DNA of 64,000 bases from Lactobacillus iners DSM 13335 (GCF_000160875.1 NZ_GG700805.1:124001-188000), one strand, 5' to 3'; counted from the first letter of the stretch, positions 1-8,925 are shown. The notes: generated by a model from the sequence alone, not told the origin. Numbers and translations are program-made.

Positions 1-281
1 GTCAACATAAACCACATATTACCTTTAAAGAACTATTTAACAGTGGACGTACATTAGGTCAAGAAATTATGGGACCACTAATTAATGTTTTGGTTTTAAT
101 TTTTATGGCTGAGTCTTTGCCAATGGCTATTTTATTGTTACGTGATAATAATACGTTGATATACACATGTCAATTTGCTTTATCATTGGGTATTCTCCAG
201 AGCTTAGTGTCAGCAATAGGAATAGTAGTAACAGTTATTTTTTCAGCACTTTGTTGTTACGTATTTATCCCTAAACATTAG
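1..281 (+). CDS. YibE/F family membrane protein (C-terminal part)
   Basis: This is the 3' end of a gene that begins before the window; the reading frame is open from base 3. The visible part has a polar stretch containing SGRTLGQEIMGP and then two hydrophobic helices, ending in FIPKH. This pattern, followed at once by a second integral membrane gene, fits the paired YibE/F proteins of lactobacilli, multi-pass proteins whose transport substrate is unknown. The Met at base 69 is internal and not the real start. The stop overlaps the ribosome binding site of the next gene, so the two are probably co-translated. Family call is moderately secure; function is not known. Confidence 0.6.
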   Translation, partial: QHKPHITFKELFNSGRTLGQEIMGPLINVLVLIFMAESLPMAILLLRDNNTLIYTCQFALSLGILQSLVSAIGIVVTVIFSALCCYVFIPKH

Positions 282-292
282 GAGGAATGCAT

Positions 293-1042
293 ATGAATAA
301 TATATTTGTTTTATTGCTATTGCTTTTATTAGGCTTAATGATTTTGGTAGGTGGTAAAACTGGATTAAAGTCCTATCTTAGTATTATTATTAATGCATTG
401 TTGATTATTTTAGTTGCTTTACTAATTTCATGGGGTATTAATATTATAGGAGTGGCTATCGTATTTATACCATTAAAATTAGCGACAATTATCTATTTGG
501 GAACGCATGACTATAAGGTTGCGAGGAATTCTTTTTTAACAGCTTTAGCGATTAGTTGTATTGTAATTGTTTTAATTATTATGTTTGAATATGTCGCTCA
601 AGCTGCTGGTTTTGGAGATCAATCTGGAGAAGAATTAGTCGGTCTGTCATTACAAGCAGGCATAAGTTTTCCACAAATTTCAATCGTGGTAGCGATTTTT
701 TCTACTTTAGGTGCTATTGCGGAAGCAAGTGTAGCGATGAGTGCTGGCATTTTAGAATTAAAAAGGCATGATAAAGATATTACTATTCGCCAGATTTTTA
801 AAAGTGCAGAACAAATGGGTGATGATATTTTAGGTACTGCAATTAATACTATATTATTTGGCTTTTTTGGTAGTTTTTTGCCACTGTTTATTTGGTTTAT
901 GAGATTAAATTACTCTCTTGTTGAAATCCTTAATGATAAATTATTTGTAAGTGAAGCCTTGATAGTCGTATATTCTTTTGTTGGAGTATTACTTACTATC
1001 CCTTTAACAACAATTTTTTTAGTTAAAGGATTAAAAAAGTAA
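293..1042 (+). CDS. YibE/F family membrane protein
   Basis: A roughly 249-residue, very hydrophobic protein with about six or seven membrane segments. Its central part (GAIAEASVAMSAGILELKRHD, then SAEQMGDDILGTAINTILFGFFGSFLPL) is typical of YibE/F proteins. I place the start at the ATG at 293 rather than 287: GGAGG at 281-285 lies only one base before 287 but seven bases before 293. It follows the upstream YibE/F gene by about ten bases, so they form one operon that ends at the terminator at 1061-1100. A membrane transport role is inferred; no substrate can be read from the sequence. Confidence 0.65.
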   Translation: MNNIFVLLLLLLLGLMILVGGKTGLKSYLSIIINALLIILVALLISWGINIIGVAIVFIPLKLATIIYLGTHDYKVARNSFLTALAISCIVIVLIIMFEYVAQAAGFGDQSGEELVGLSLQAGISFPQISIVVAIFSTLGAIAEASVAMSAGILELKRHDKDITIRQIFKSAEQMGDDILGTAINTILFGFFGSFLPLFIWFMRLNYSLVEILNDKLFVSEALIVVYSFVGVLLTIPLTTIFLVKGLKK

Positions 1043-1060
1043 ATTGTTAGTAAACAAATA

Positions 1061-1100
1061 AAGCCCCTATATGTAACTTATGTTATATATTGGGGTTTTA
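1061..1100. terminator. Bidirectional intrinsic terminator
   Basis: A hairpin with AAGCCCC and GGGGTTTT arms, extended by an AT inner stem, lies between two convergent genes. It can serve the YibE/F operon on the plus strand and the GH31-like gene on the minus strand. Confidence 0.7.
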
Positions 1101-1124
1101 TTATCGTTAAAATTAGTTCAAAAT

Positions 1125-4079
1125 TTATTTTGCTTTGAAGAATAATAATTCTTTGCCTGAAACTACACCATCAACAGCATCAGTGATATGTAATTTGATA
1201 CTTTTAGCAACAACATCTCTTAAACCAATTACTTTATTTTTTGCATCGTCATTCCAATCATATGGTGCACTCCATTCACTATAATTGAGACCATCTTTTG
1301 AAATAGCAATGCGAATCTTTAAAACATGTCCTATGTGATCACGAGAACGTGGGATGTAAACCATGCGACTGAGTTTATAGATTTGGTCAAAGTTAATAGT
1401 CAATATCAATGGATTATTTGCTGTAACTTTATCTGTAGTTAACCATTCAGAAGCAGGGCAGAAATCAATCAGACTTTCTAAAGGCATTTCTAATGTACTT
1501 TCTAAATTGGCAGAAATTTTGATATCTTTGACTGCATATTCTAAAGGATCGGGATTGGTTTTGCCAGTAATATTTTCAGACCATTCTGATACCTTATTTA
1601 AATATCGATTTCTAATTCGTAAATGATATTTTGTGTTAGATTGTAATTCATGTAGAGTAAAGATATTCCCGCTTATATTAGTGTGGATAATTCCATTCAA
1701 TTCAATATCTGCAGTTAAATGATCATTGATAGGTGTTGGTATATTTGACCAACGCACGGTCATACTTTTTGATGTAACACTTTTTGGCACGATTTCAAAG
1801 TCTTTAGGGATGATTAATGTCGAATCCGTGATCGCATGCATTTGTACATCGTTACAATAGGTAAAATTATTGATTGTTAATTTAAAATGATCTTGTTTGA
1901 TATTCTGACTTACTAGTTTGATGCGAATTATATTATGGTTAGATTTCGTATATTCACTAAATTCAGGCCATAAATTAAAATTAGCAATATAAGAAAAACC
2001 AGAGGTTTGGTCATCTAAAGTATCAATATCATTAGTTTCTACTAAATTTATGACTTCATTATTTTTTGTAGCAATAATATTTTGGGGATGATTATCAGTA
2101 AAAATAGTGAGGTAGGTAGGCTGTTGTAGATCTAACTTGTCAAAATCTCCCTGTGTAGCCGCAATAGATATAACTAATGTTTTATTTTGTAAGGAGCTAT
2201 CAATTTTAGTTGTCGCAAATTGTTCATTTTGGTATTGTCTACTAATGCCATCATCATCATATAAAATCGCTGTTTCTTGATTACATGGAAAAATATTGGC
2301 GTCACGAAGACTATTAGGAATAATGCTTCCTTGTTTGATGAATACTGGTAAATGCCATGACGAAAAAGTTAATTGGTCGTAAGAAAAGCCACCCGGAAAT
2401 TTTTTACCAGTAAATGGATCAATCCAGACTGTTCGATCATTAGGTAAATAAATATTATCTTTAATTGATAATCCTTCATGATTTTCTCTACCATTGGTAA
2501 TAGGTGCTATTAGTAGACTATCTCCTAACATAAATTCTTTGTTAACTCGAGTAGTGTAGTTATATGTTTCACGTGGAAAATTAAAGCACAATGGTCTAAT
2601 CATAGGAAAACCATCTTGAGCTTGTTTCAGCAAATTATAAATGTAGTAAGTTAAACGTCTACGTAAGTTGAAATAGGCCTTATTAATTTTGGTGATTTTA
2701 TTATTAAAAGCAAAAGGTGTTTTTTCAATATTTCCTTCGCCATCCATATTAAATAGGAGTGGTGTGAAAATCTTCCATTGTAAATCACGGAGGTTTACTT
2801 GAGCATTTCCGCCACCATATTCACCATCTAGTGCATTTCCAAAATTAGGTTGTCCGGATAGACTGAGCCCTAAGAAACTGGTGATTTGTGCAGAAAGCTC
2901 TTCCCATTCGCCACCTACGCCACCGTTAACAGTAGCACTATATGTATGGATACCTGCCCAACCATTATTAGTCATTAACCAGATTCTCTGATTTTGATGA
3001 TCAAGTTGATTATGCATATTGCGAAGGTTATCTATTATTGCAAAATTATCAGTGTTATTCATAGGCAACTGGATGATGCCAAATGTACCATTATCTCTTA
3101 AATTTTCACTACCAAAATTTATATTGTAGTCTGATAGATTTTTAGTTGAGTTTATGTCGAAAGTAGCTTTTGATTTAAAGTCAGGTATTATCCAACTTAA
3201 TGGAAATTCCTTTTTAGCAAACAATTTAATTTTATCTTCGATCGCTGTCAGCCAATTTTGCTTGTTAATAGCTATATCTGAAGTATCATCTGCCTTCTTT
3301 GAACTGAGGTCGCTGATATATCCAAGATTTAAAGCAAATTTAGGCAAAAATAGAGGTTGACCACTAATTTGATAATAATTAGCCAATAATTTGGCAGGAT
3401 TATCACCTAAGATATAAAAATTATCAAAAATCTCACAAAAATGCATTATACTTGAATATGAGGGTGATTGTTGTCCAAAATCGTAGATACCATTACTCCA
3501 AGTATTACGTAACTCACTAAAACCAGCAGTTGACCAGAATAAATTGATTGGGCAAGCTACGGCACCTAAACCTGTCAGATTAGTATTTTTAATTTGTACA
3601 GTATTACCCTTATGACTAAAGTGACCATTTTGCATGCCACATCCAAAGTAGAATTCATTATCATTTTGGGTAAGTGTTTCTGTTGTACAATTATCTTGAA
3701 AGAGCAGCGGTTGCTTTTGTTTCATTCTATAGTGATTAGTACGTTCGTCAAAAATACTAATTAAGGCTGGTTTTTTCTGGATACGTAAAGAATAACGTTG
3801 ATTTCGAATAATAAAGGTTTCTTCTGTTATTAATAACTTTGATAATTCAAAATAATCTTTTTGGTTTTGTTTGATTTTTGTGCACGAAAAAGGAACTAAA
3901 GGTAACTCTTCTATACCTTTAGGCTGGATAATCAGTCTAAAAATTTCGTCATTGATAATATATAACTTGCCAATTTCATTATTTTTGAAGATTAGTTCAT
4001 AATAATCTTTTTTCTTAATAACTTGGCATAAATCGCTCAAATAATTTTGCTTTTGATTGTCTTTTAAAACACTAGTCAT
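1125..4079 (-). CDS. GH31-family glycosidase-like protein, probably catalytically degenerate
   Basis: A 984-residue cytoplasmic protein (no signal peptide). Order: N-terminal beta domain, GH31-like barrel (about 220-520), a DUF5110-like beta region, a fibronectin-III-like domain (about 755-840) and a C-terminal F5/8 discoidin-like domain (about 845-984). The barrel keeps NGWAGIHTYSA (about 372-382), LGLSLSGQPNFG and FMLGDSLLIAPI, typical of alpha-glucosidases of this family. However, where GH31 enzymes carry the acid/base Asp (W-T-G-D), this protein has VNGGVGG at 384-390. The segment expected to hold the nucleophile Asp reads GIIQLPMNN (from 334) without the usual K-T-D or D-M-N-E. It may therefore bind but not cleave alpha-glucosides. 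It is divergent from nagA. Family assignment is secure; loss of activity is inferred. Confidence 0.75.
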   Translation of the reverse strand: MTSVLKDNQKQNYLSDLCQVIKKKDYYELIFKNNEIGKLYIINDEIFRLIIQPKGIEELPLVPFSCTKIKQNQKDYFELSKLLITEETFIIRNQRYSLRIQKKPALISIFDERTNHYRMKQKQPLLFQDNCTTETLTQNDNEFYFGCGMQNGHFSHKGNTVQIKNTNLTGLGAVACPINLFWSTAGFSELRNTWSNGIYDFGQQSPSYSSIMHFCEIFDNFYILGDNPAKLLANYYQISGQPLFLPKFALNLGYISDLSSKKADDTSDIAINKQNWLTAIEDKIKLFAKKEFPLSWIIPDFKSKATFDINSTKNLSDYNINFGSENLRDNGTFGIIQLPMNNTDNFAIIDNLRNMHNQLDHQNQRIWLMTNNGWAGIHTYSATVNGGVGGEWEELSAQITSFLGLSLSGQPNFGNALDGEYGGGNAQVNLRDLQWKIFTPLLFNMDGEGNIEKTPFAFNNKITKINKAYFNLRRRLTYYIYNLLKQAQDGFPMIRPLCFNFPRETYNYTTRVNKEFMLGDSLLIAPITNGRENHEGLSIKDNIYLPNDRTVWIDPFTGKKFPGGFSYDQLTFSSWHLPVFIKQGSIIPNSLRDANIFPCNQETAILYDDDGISRQYQNEQFATTKIDSSLQNKTLVISIAATQGDFDKLDLQQPTYLTIFTDNHPQNIIATKNNEVINLVETNDIDTLDDQTSGFSYIANFNLWPEFSEYTKSNHNIIRIKLVSQNIKQDHFKLTINNFTYCNDVQMHAITDSTLIIPKDFEIVPKSVTSKSMTVRWSNIPTPINDHLTADIELNGIIHTNISGNIFTLHELQSNTKYHLRIRNRYLNKVSEWSENITGKTNPDPLEYAVKDIKISANLESTLEMPLESLIDFCPASEWLTTDKVTANNPLILTINFDQIYKLSRMVYIPRSRDHIGHVLKIRIAISKDGLNYSEWSAPYDWNDDAKNKVIGLRDVVAKSIKLHITDAVDGVVSGKELLFFKAK

Positions 4080-4166
4080 TTTTTCACATACTTTACTATA
4101 AATATTTACTACATTATTATAATACCAAAAATTAATATTAATAAACTAAACACTAAAGGAGAAAAT

Positions 4167-5327
4167 ATGTCTTACTTTTTACATGCTAAAAAATTTTTCT
4201 TAAAAAATCATGTTACTAATGGAGGATATTTAGAAATTCAAGATGATGGTAATTTTGGTTTCTATTATCCAGAAGCAAACAAACCAACTAATGTTGTCAT
4301 TAAAGAATATGCTGATAAGTTAGTAGCTCCAGGATATGTTGATACACACATACATGGGTTATTAAACGAAGATGTGATGAAAAGTAATTGGAATGGTATT
4401 AACAAAATATCAGAAGGCTTGCTACAAGCTGGTGTAACAAGCTGGTTGCCAACCACTATTACCGCAGCCTCGTCTACTTTGACTCATATCTGTCAAATGA
4501 TAGCAGAACATAAGGGTGAAGAAACAGGAGCTAAAATTCAGGGGATTCATTTTGAGGGACCTTTCTTTACTCCAGAGCATGGTGGTGCAGAAAATCCAAA
4601 GTATATGACTGATCCTTCCATTGTAGAATTTGACAAGTGGCGAGCAGCTTCTAAAAATATGCTTATCAAAATATCACTTGCACCCGAAAGAAAGGGAGCT
4701 AAAGAGTTTACTAGGCAAGCTATAAAAGAGGGAGTTGTGGTTTCTTTAGGACACTCTAGTGCCAACTATGAAGAAACGATGTCTTGTGTAGATGCTGGTG
4801 CTACAATGTTTACTCATACTTTTAATGGGATGAATACTTTATCACAACATACCCCTAATATTATTGGAGCAGCTTTTTCATCGAATTTAACTATCGCCGA
4901 ATTAATTTGCGATGGACACCATGTAGAACCTGCAGCTATTAAGGCTTTGATTAGTGCCAAAGGGTATGAACATATTGCTTTAGTTACTGACTGTATGCAA
5001 GCTGGATTAATGCCAGATGGTGATTATATGTTAGGTGAACTTCCAGTATATGTTAAAGACGGAATGGCTCGTTTAATAGGTAAGAATAATTTGGCTGGCA
5101 GTGTATTATTAATGAAAGATGCTGTAAAAAATTTGGTCGATTGGAATATTGCAACCCCAGAACAAGCCATTATGATGGCTTCATATATTCCTGCCAAAAG
5201 TATCAATAAGTTAAAATATTGCGGTGTTATTGAACCTGATCATCCTGCTGATTTTATTATTTTAAATAGCGATTTAACTTTAGTGGAAACATATGTCAAC
5301 GGTATCTCACGCTATAAGAATGAATAA
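4167..5327 (+). CDS. nagA: N-acetylglucosamine-6-phosphate deacetylase
   Basis: A 386-residue amidohydrolase of the usual NagA length. It converts GlcNAc-6-phosphate to glucosamine-6-phosphate and acetate in the cytoplasm, feeding amino sugars from the wall or host glycans to NagB or cell-wall synthesis. Visible motifs are the metal-binding VDTHIHG near residue 58, HFEGPF, SLGHSSANYEE, FTHTFNGM, and the late catalytic TDCMQAG. The start has an AAAGGAG site eight bases upstream. The neighbouring orphan mannose-type EIIA may belong to the same sugar-uptake theme, but they are separate units. Confident. Confidence 0.95.
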   Translation: MSYFLHAKKFFLKNHVTNGGYLEIQDDGNFGFYYPEANKPTNVVIKEYADKLVAPGYVDTHIHGLLNEDVMKSNWNGINKISEGLLQAGVTSWLPTTITAASSTLTHICQMIAEHKGEETGAKIQGIHFEGPFFTPEHGGAENPKYMTDPSIVEFDKWRAASKNMLIKISLAPERKGAKEFTRQAIKEGVVVSLGHSSANYEETMSCVDAGATMFTHTFNGMNTLSQHTPNIIGAAFSSNLTIAELICDGHHVEPAAIKALISAKGYEHIALVTDCMQAGLMPDGDYMLGELPVYVKDGMARLIGKNNLAGSVLLMKDAVKNLVDWNIATPEQAIMMASYIPAKSINKLKYCGVIEPDHPADFIILNSDLTLVETYVNGISRYKNE

Positions 5328-5419
5328 AGTTAATTTATTTTTTGCTAATAATATATTATGATAAAATAAAGGGCTAAGCGTTTACATAACAAGTGTTTTT
5401 TGTAAAGGAGGACGAAAAA

Positions 5420-5818
5420 ATGGCAAAAGAGTTAATTTTGATCAGTCATGGAAAATTAGCTGAAGAAGCTAAAAAAGGCATAGAGTTGATCATGGGACCT
5501 CAAGATAATATTCAAGCTGTGTGCATGTTACCTGAAGATGGTGTATCTGATTTTCAGAAGAAATTTGAAGATGCTACTGCTGATTTTAGTGTTGATGACA
5601 TCGTCGTTTTTGCAGATTTAATGGGAGGAACCCCTGCTAATACTGTCAGTCGTTTGATTAAAGCGGGTTTGAATATTAAATTATATGCTGGTTTAAACAT
5701 GGCGATGATTATGGAATGGCTTAATTGCCAGATGGTTGATGATCGAGTACCTGACTATGTAAAAGCGGGAAAAGATGGTGTTGTGGACGTAAACGCATTT
5801 TTGAATACGGATAATTAA
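5420..5818 (+). CDS. PTS mannose/fructose-family EIIA component
   Basis: A 132-residue cytosolic phosphocarrier of the mannose-family PTS. It begins MAKELILISHGKLAEEAKKG, with the phosphorylated His at residue 9 in ISHG, and contains the dimer-interface DLMGGTPANTVSR typical of EIIA-Man/Lev/Aga domains. I choose the ATG at 5420, eight bases after AAAGGAGG, not the earlier in-frame ATG at 5393, which precedes the binding site. EIIB, EIIC and EIID partners are absent nearby, so it must work with PTS subunits encoded elsewhere or act as a regulator. A terminator follows at 5908-5950. Confidence 0.88.
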   Translation: MAKELILISHGKLAEEAKKGIELIMGPQDNIQAVCMLPEDGVSDFQKKFEDATADFSVDDIVVFADLMGGTPANTVSRLIKAGLNIKLYAGLNMAMIMEWLNCQMVDDRVPDYVKAGKDGVVDVNAFLNTDN

Positions 5819-5907
5819 TTATATATTGATTAATATTTTAATTTGATAAAGTTTCCACATGTAAGATAGGGTTAAAAATTTAACCTAGAAAACAAAAAAA
5901 GATGTCA

Positions 5908-5950
5908 AAAGACTTGATTCTGAACTTGGTTCGGGACTAGGTCTTTTTTT
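5908..5950 (+). terminator. Intrinsic terminator after the EIIA gene
   Basis: An imperfect hairpin (AAGACTTGATTCTGAAC, loop TTG, GTTCGGGACTAGGTCTT) followed by seven T residues. Confidence 0.8.
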
Positions 5951-5980
5951 ATGTATAATGGTCTATTTTTGACCTATGTT

Positions 5981-6018
5981 TATACAATAATAATAATTAA
6001 TAATATTATTATTGTATA
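5981..6018. promoter_or_regulatory. AT-only 14-bp inverted repeat, candidate operator
   Basis: Two arms of TATACAATAATAAT in inverted orientation, separated by about ten bases, lie about 50 bases upstream of a small ORF and the ABC exporter. There is no T-tract typical of a terminator. A regulator-binding site is an inference; the base composition alone makes such repeats more likely to arise by chance. The rest of 5819-6129 holds the EIIA terminator and the leader ORF. Confidence 0.35.
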
Positions 6019-6067
6019 AAATAAAAAAAACAATATAATAATATTATGAGAAAGAAGGTGCATTACC

Positions 6068-6139
6068 ATGGTAATCAATATAAATAAATATTTAAAATCT
6101 AAATTAATATTATATGTTGGAGGTTATTTATGGCTTTAA
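6068..6139 (+). CDS. Possible 23-aa leader peptide overlapping the ABC exporter start
   Basis: An ATG at 6068, seven bases after AAGGTG, opens a 23-codon frame (MVINI...GGYLWL) that ends at 6139, ten bases inside the next gene. Its last codons contain the GGAGG used by that gene, so ribosomes ending here could re-initiate at 6130 (translational coupling). Composition is basic and hydrophobic. It could also be a chance ORF; I do not recognise a family. Confidence 0.3.
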   Translation: MVININKYLKSKLILYVGGYLWL

Positions 6140-7707
6140 AATATGTTGAAAAGCGTTATATATTTATTTTTGTAATTCTTTCTTTTTTCAAATCGTTACA
6201 AGCTGCATTTATAGCAGTAGTTAGTCAACAAATGGTGAATTGGGTTAATAAACCTAAGCTTAGTTATTTATTCACTATAGTTGTAGTGGCTTTGGTAGGT
6301 TTAATAGTATTTTGGCTGGTAAGTATTTTTTACCAAAAAATATATTTTATGGTTGTACGGAAAATAAATTGCAATATTAAAGCAATTGTAAGTAAATATT
6401 TAATTTTTAGTAATAATCCGTCCGTAGAATTAGATACTTCATTTTTTACTAATGATTTGAAAACTATTGAAACAGATAAAATAGAAGCTGAATTGCAGAT
6501 TATAACCAATGTCATTCAATTTATAACTGCAATAATTGCATCTATAGCAGGTTCATTGCCTCTGACTATAGTATTTATGTTAGCATCTTTTTTGCCCGGT
6601 ATTTTTCAAAGAATATTAGGTAGAAATATTGAAGAAAAGTCAAAAGAATGGGATAAAAGTAACAGTAAATATACTGAAAATGTTAAAGAAACCGAAATGT
6701 TTTCTGCGTCTGCTCGACTATATAATACAGAAAATAATTTGTGGAAAAGGTTTAAGTCCTCTGCTAATACAATGGAGGCTGCATTACTGAAACTGAATTT
6801 TTGGCAGGGATTTACCAATGAAACTATAAATACCATAGCTTATAGTGTCATTACGATTGCACCAATAGCATTAGGAGTTTATCTGGTAAGCATAAAAAAT
6901 ATCACATTAGGTACATTGATTATGGTTAGTCAGTTATCTAATAATTTTGTTAATCCAGTAATCATTATTTCTGCTTATCTCAATGATATGCGAGTTGCTA
7001 AGCATATGTGGAAAAAAATTCAGGATTTATCTCAAAAGTCTAATTGTTTACAAAATAGTAAATTAGGGATCGATTATTTTAATGGCATTGAATTAAAAGA
7101 TGTAGCAGTTGCATACAAGGATAAAGACGTCTTTAGTAACGTGTCATTTGACATTAAAAAAGGCGAAAAGGTGTTAATCGTTGCACCATCTGGGTGGGGT
7201 AAATCTACACTTTTAAATACTTTACTAGGCAACATCAATATTAAAAAGGGCAGATATTTGATTAATGGAGAAGATATGACTACAGATATCAAAAAAGTCC
7301 ATAACTATTTTAGTTATATTAATCAGGAGCCTAGGTTGTTAGATGATACTATTCTTTATAATATTACTTTAGGATGTAAATATGATCAGAATATTTTAAA
7401 TGATGTTATACATAAGGCAGGATTAGAAGATCTCATAGAGGAAAAAGGTTGGGATTTCAAAGTAGGTCAATCAGGTAGTCATCTATCTGGCGGGCAAAAA
7501 CAAAGAATAGAGATTGCTCGAGCTTTATTCTTTAATCGTCCAGTAATACTTGCAGATGAAGCTACCGCTTCATTAGATCCTGTCCTTGCTAAACAGATCC
7601 ACGAGACACTTTTGAAAGAATATCATGGTACTATTATTGAAGTGGCTCACCATCTTACTACTGAAGAAAAGGGTATGTTTAACAAAGTTATTCAATTTGG
7701 CAATTAA
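6130..7707 (+). CDS. ABC transporter, fused membrane and ATP-binding domains
   Basis: A 525-residue half-transporter of the exporter type. Residues about 1-300 hold six membrane helices; the nucleotide-binding domain follows with Walker A APSGWGKST (about 350), Q-loop YINQEPRLL, signature LSGGQKQR and Walker B PVILADEATAS, then the switch His in VAHH. Such proteins export peptides, drugs or lipids as dimers; the substrate cannot be read here. The start follows GGAGG at 6119-6123. It is monocistronic except for the possible leader peptide and ends at the terminator at 7739. The membrane part is very AT-rich and divergent compared with the ATPase part. Confidence 0.88.
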   Translation: MALKYVEKRYIFIFVILSFFKSLQAAFIAVVSQQMVNWVNKPKLSYLFTIVVVALVGLIVFWLVSIFYQKIYFMVVRKINCNIKAIVSKYLIFSNNPSVELDTSFFTNDLKTIETDKIEAELQIITNVIQFITAIIASIAGSLPLTIVFMLASFLPGIFQRILGRNIEEKSKEWDKSNSKYTENVKETEMFSASARLYNTENNLWKRFKSSANTMEAALLKLNFWQGFTNETINTIAYSVITIAPIALGVYLVSIKNITLGTLIMVSQLSNNFVNPVIIISAYLNDMRVAKHMWKKIQDLSQKSNCLQNSKLGIDYFNGIELKDVAVAYKDKDVFSNVSFDIKKGEKVLIVAPSGWGKSTLLNTLLGNINIKKGRYLINGEDMTTDIKKVHNYFSYINQEPRLLDDTILYNITLGCKYDQNILNDVIHKAGLEDLIEEKGWDFKVGQSGSHLSGGQKQRIEIARALFFNRPVILADEATASLDPVLAKQIHETLLKEYHGTIIEVAHHLTTEEKGMFNKVIQFGN

Positions 7708-7738
7708 TGTAAAAATTTTCAATTTAATAGTATAAAAA

Positions 7739-7783
7739 TACCGTCGCTCTTGTTAGATTTCTAATACCAAGCGACGGTTTTTT
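7739..7783. terminator. Intrinsic terminator
   Basis: ACCGTCGCT paired with AGCGACGGT, with an inner TTAG/CTAA stem, then TTTTTT. It lies between convergent genes and can serve both strands. Confidence 0.88.
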
Positions 7784-7911
7784 AATTAATATTTTTTGTG
7801 ATACTATGATTTTGCTTGTAAATATTTTCCCCTATGTTCTTATTTTTATTATATTATTAATCTAAGATATGGACTTTGATTATGTAACTTTTGAGAAAGA
7901 AACAAGGCTTA

Positions 7912-8571
7912 TTAGTTAATATCAATATCACCATTTGAATTGTTAATATCTAGTACATTTGATTTTGATGTAATCTTTGCAAAAGAATTAGGTACGTGCA
8001 TACCTCTAAACTTATTGGATCCGTTAGAATTTGAAAGATTATATCCTGAAAAATTAACATGCTCTGCTGTAATATTACCATTGGAACTTGATAATTCAAA
8101 ACCAAAGCGTGAAATAAGTTTAGATATGATAATATTGCCATTTGATGTAACAATATTTCCTTTATCAGTATGAATTTCTTCTACTTTAACATTTCCGTTT
8201 GAAGAATTAATTGAAAAGTTTTTTAATTCGTTTTGAGGAAGAGTGATAGTAACATTATAGGTGTTTCTTGAAAAGAAATTCAATGAAAAGTGATGTGGGG
8301 ATGATACTTCTAAATAATGATTTTTAATTTTAACGATTGGAGCATTATTTTTGGGACCATCATAATCTACTTTTAATTTATTTCCTACTTTAACGTAAAT
8401 ATTATCATTACTATTTGAAATTTTAACTTGCTGGATTATTTGAGCAGATAAATCTGCAGTACTTTTTTGCAAGGAGGTACTTGCTGAGAAACTTGCATTT
8501 TGACATGCTACTATGCTCCCTAATAATGATAAAATAACAGATGGTAAAATAACTTTTTTCGACATAGACAT
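7912..8571 (-). CDS. Lipoprotein with SNGN-repeat beta-helix (DUF4097-like)
   Basis: A 219-residue secreted lipoprotein. The N-terminus (MSMSKKVILPSVILSLLG) is a signal peptide ending in the lipobox IVAC, so the Cys would be lipidated and the protein held at the outer membrane face. The C-terminal half repeats S-N-G-N/S/D motifs at regular spacing (SSNGNVKV, TSNGNIII, SSNGNITA, NSNGDIDI), as in DUF4097-type beta-solenoid proteins. I choose the Met at 8571, preceded by GGAGGA at 8579-8584, over the Met at 8586. It lies directly behind a frameshifted small ORF and downstream of an Rgg regulator. Its role is unknown; surface sensing or envelope stress are possibilities only. Confidence 0.6.
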   Translation of the reverse strand: MSMSKKVILPSVILSLLGSIVACQNASFSASTSLQKSTADLSAQIIQQVKISNSNDNIYVKVGNKLKVDYDGPKNNAPIVKIKNHYLEVSSPHHFSLNFFSRNTYNVTITLPQNELKNFSINSSNGNVKVEEIHTDKGNIVTSNGNIIISKLISRFGFELSSSNGNITAEHVNFSGYNLSNSNGSNKFRGMHVPNSFAKITSKSNVLDINNSNGDIDIN

Positions 8572-8588
8572 ATTAATATCCTCCATTT

Positions 8589-8838
8589 TTAAATATAAGC
8601 AATGACAGTACTTCTGTTTTGATCTATTAAATCAGAAAAAGCTAAATTTGCAAGGATAGAAAATACTTTATTTATCTGATTTTCAATTATTTGAGTATCT
8701 TGGATATTAAGATATTTTTTTATAATCGGTAGTTTTCCTTTGCATTAAAGGATTTTTATAAATAATATGTGATATTCCTACATATTTCCATTTTGCTTTT
8801 AATTTAATGAAAATATCTTCTATAGCTTCTCCAGACAT
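8589..8838 (-). pseudogene. Frameshifted small gene upstream of the lipoprotein
   Basis: On the minus strand an ATG at 8838 opens 43 codons (starting MSGEAIEDIFIKLKAKWKYV) to a TAA at 8707-8709. An overlapping frame, entered just after a run of seven A residues near 8714-8720, then stays open for 41 codons to 8589 (YLNIQDTQIIENQINKVFSI...). Joined, they give a plausible soluble protein of about 83 residues ending 18 bases before the lipoprotein start. The homopolymer suggests a one-base indel, either real decay, slippage or a sequencing error. I do not recognise the family. Nothing else is seen in 8587-8923 apart from the terminator. Confidence 0.4.
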
Positions 8839-8884
8839 GCAAACCTAATAGCTTTATTATATTTGAAACAATATGAAACGAGCG

Positions 8885-8925
8885 AAAAAGTCGTATTCGA
8901 ATTTAAATTTCAAATACGACTTTTT
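8885..8925 (-). terminator. Intrinsic terminator of the Rgg-like regulator gene
   Basis: A 13-bp perfect stem (AAAAAGTCGTATT / AATACGACTTTTT) begins inside the stop codon of the regulator gene and ends in a T-run on the minus strand. Confidence 0.85.
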
